From Pseudomonadota bacterium (GTDB lineage Bacteria > Pseudomonadota > Gammaproteobacteria > Burkholderiales > Burkholderiaceae_E): DNA of 64,000 nucleotides. Location: the NCBI GenBank assembly GCA_029779435.1, contig JAKPAM010000100.1, positions 49,152 to 113,151 of the forward strand. The letters run 5' to 3'. Shown piece by piece: positions 62,913 to 64,000 of this stretch. Each line of letters opens with the position of its first letter. Position 1 is the first letter of the stretch. The notes beneath the pieces are model-generated. The model had not been told where the DNA came from. It did not search any database and was given only the letters and a program-made list of their open reading frames with translations. Both the position numbers and the translations under genes were made by a program.

Positions 62913-63947
62913 ATGGCTCTCCCCGCTGCGGACCATGGTCAACAGGCCGACGTCGACGCCTATCTGCAATGGCTGCGCACCGAACGCGGTTATTCGGCGC
63001 ACACGATCGCCGCGTATCGGATCGAGCTGCAGGCTCTCGGCGCGGCCGGCGGCGGGCGCGCGTGGCAGGACTGGACCGAGCACGACGTGCGCCGGTGGGT
63101 CGCGCAGGCGATGCGCGACGAACGGGCGCCGCGCTCGATCGCGCGCCGGCTATCGTGCTGGCGCGGCTTTTTCGACTGGCTGGGCGAACGGCATCGCGTG
63201 ACGGTGAACCCGGCGCGCGGCGTGCGTGCGCCGCGGCCTCCGAAGCGCCTGCCCAAGGCTCTGCCGCCGGACATGGCCGTGCGCCTCGTCGGGTTCGACC
63301 CATCGGAGCATACGCCGCCGAGCGAGGGCCGCGACAGTCGCGGCATCCACGACGGCGGTGACGATGCATTGCTGCGCGACAAGGCGATCGTCGAGTTGTT
63401 GTACTCGTCGGGACTTCGACTGTCCGAACTGACCGGCCTCGATCATCGCTATGTCGAGCAAGGGCCTTACCGGTCGGCGGGATGGATCGATCTGGCGCAG
63501 GCCGACGCGACGGTATGGGGAAAAGGGGGTAAGCGCCGGACGGTGCCGATCGGTTCGCAGGCGATGGCCGCGCTAAGGGCATGGCTGCCGGTGCGCGAGC
63601 GGTGGTCGGAGGCGCTGGCACCCCGCATGGCTGCCGCGCTGGACGATGGCGATCGCGCAGCGCTGTTCATCGGCGCCAACGGTCGAAGGCTGGCAGGGCG
63701 CGCGGTGCAGCGGCTGGTCAAACGGCTGGCGCTGCGCCTGGGCATCGAGACCGACGTGCATCCGCACGTGCTGCGGCATTCTTTCGCCAGCCATTTGCTG
63801 CAATCGAGCGGTGATCTGCGCGCGGTGCAGGAATTGTTGGGGCACGCGAGCATCGCGACCACGCAGGTCTACACGTCGTTGGATTTCCAGCGGCTGGCCG
63901 CGGTCTATGACGCCGCGCATCCGCGGGCACGCCGGAAGACGCCCTGA
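62913..63947 (+). CDS. xerC: XerC tyrosine recombinase
   Basis: A 344-residue site-specific recombinase that, with XerD, resolves chromosome dimers at dif. The N-terminal SAM-like domain starts DVDAYLQWLRTERGYSAHTI. The catalytic set is present: Arg in SSGLRLSELTGL, Lys in GKGGKRRTVPI, HVLRHSFASHLL (His and Arg), LGHASIATTQVYT (His and the nucleophile Tyr). An acidic insert (about residues 130-150) makes it longer than the E. coli protein (298). The ATG at 62913 is 44 bases after the DUF484 stop. Confidence 0.95.
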   Translation: MALPAADHGQQADVDAYLQWLRTERGYSAHTIAAYRIELQALGAAGGGRAWQDWTEHDVRRWVAQAMRDERAPRSIARRLSCWRGFFDWLGERHRVTVNPARGVRAPRPPKRLPKALPPDMAVRLVGFDPSEHTPPSEGRDSRGIHDGGDDALLRDKAIVELLYSSGLRLSELTGLDHRYVEQGPYRSAGWIDLAQADATVWGKGGKRRTVPIGSQAMAALRAWLPVRERWSEALAPRMAAALDDGDRAALFIGANGRRLAGRAVQRLVKRLALRLGIETDVHPHVLRHSFASHLLQSSGDLRAVQELLGHASIATTQVYTSLDFQRLAAVYDAAHPRARRKTP

Positions 63948-64000
63948 TCTTTGCGTTGAGTGGTCATTAGGTCGCTGCTGCCGACCTTTGCGTGAGGTTG

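Noticed and set aside
63948..64000. Start of another gene after xerC
   Set aside because: Only 53 bases remain and no start, ribosome site or recognisable frame is visible.

Overview
This window is GC-rich DNA with almost no space between genes. It reads as the chromosome of a betaproteobacterium in the order Burkholderiales. Support comes from an OmpC-type porin, Bug/TctC solute-binding proteins, a DUF3391/HD-GYP protein, the ttcA-folB-SDR block, and the metK / acyltransferase / dapF / DUF484 / xerC order. Alcaligenaceae or a close relative is my best guess; the genus cannot be fixed from sequence alone. I saw no tRNA, rRNA, transposase, phage gene or CRISPR array.

Layout. (1) 1-5.7 kb: the 5' tip of glmU, an alpha/beta-hydrolase remnant, a porin, a DUF6279 lipoprotein, a nitronate-monooxygenase-like flavoenzyme and a TrpB2-type PLP enzyme. 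(2) 5.8-10.5 kb: a putA remnant, then a leftward cluster (acyl-CoA ligase, DUF169 protein, LivK-like binding protein) divergent from an XRE-cupin regulator. (3) 10.6-20.4 kb: a MalT-type LuxR regulator divergent from a seven-gene catabolic operon (acyl-CoA ligase, SDR, flavin oxygenase, DUF35 protein, thiolase-like protein, Bug binding protein, crotonase). (4) 20.4-27.4 kb: a leftward tricarballylate-type cluster (LysR, tcuA, tcuB, aldehyde dehydrogenase, a Bug remnant, an acyl-CoA carboxyltransferase). (5) 27.4-41.5 kb: housekeeping genes, namely ubiB, ttcA, folB, a pteridine-reductase-like SDR, a MidA-type methyltransferase, ribB with an FMN riboswitch, an exported methyltransferase with a quinone oxidoreductase, a MaoC/SDR pair, cca, a soluble lytic transglycosylase and 5-formyl-THF cyclo-ligase. 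(6) 41.8-54.7 kb: signalling genes (response regulator, hybrid kinase, PAS-LuxR, EAL and HD-GYP proteins) around one 2036-residue protein that joins a GMC oxidoreductase, an alpha/beta hydrolase and a PhoD-like metallophosphatase. (7) 55-64 kb: the methionine cycle (metF, ahcY, metK) with an SAH riboswitch on ahcY and a SAM-II-like candidate on metK, then rlpA, two lipid A acyltransferases, dapF, DUF484 and xerC.

The most unusual items are these. The trifunctional protein has a Cys in place of the hydrolase Ser and a CxxCxxCxxxC cluster in its oxidoreductase part. A thiolase-like protein has Ser where the nucleophilic Cys should be, and its partner DUF35 protein has lost most zinc ligands; this looks like a retro-aldolase pair. 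The SAM-cycle genes carry riboswitches that sense both the substrate and the product of methylation. There are three eroded genes. Short direct duplications recur at or just after stop codons, together with two separate arrays of six 13-14 bp units.
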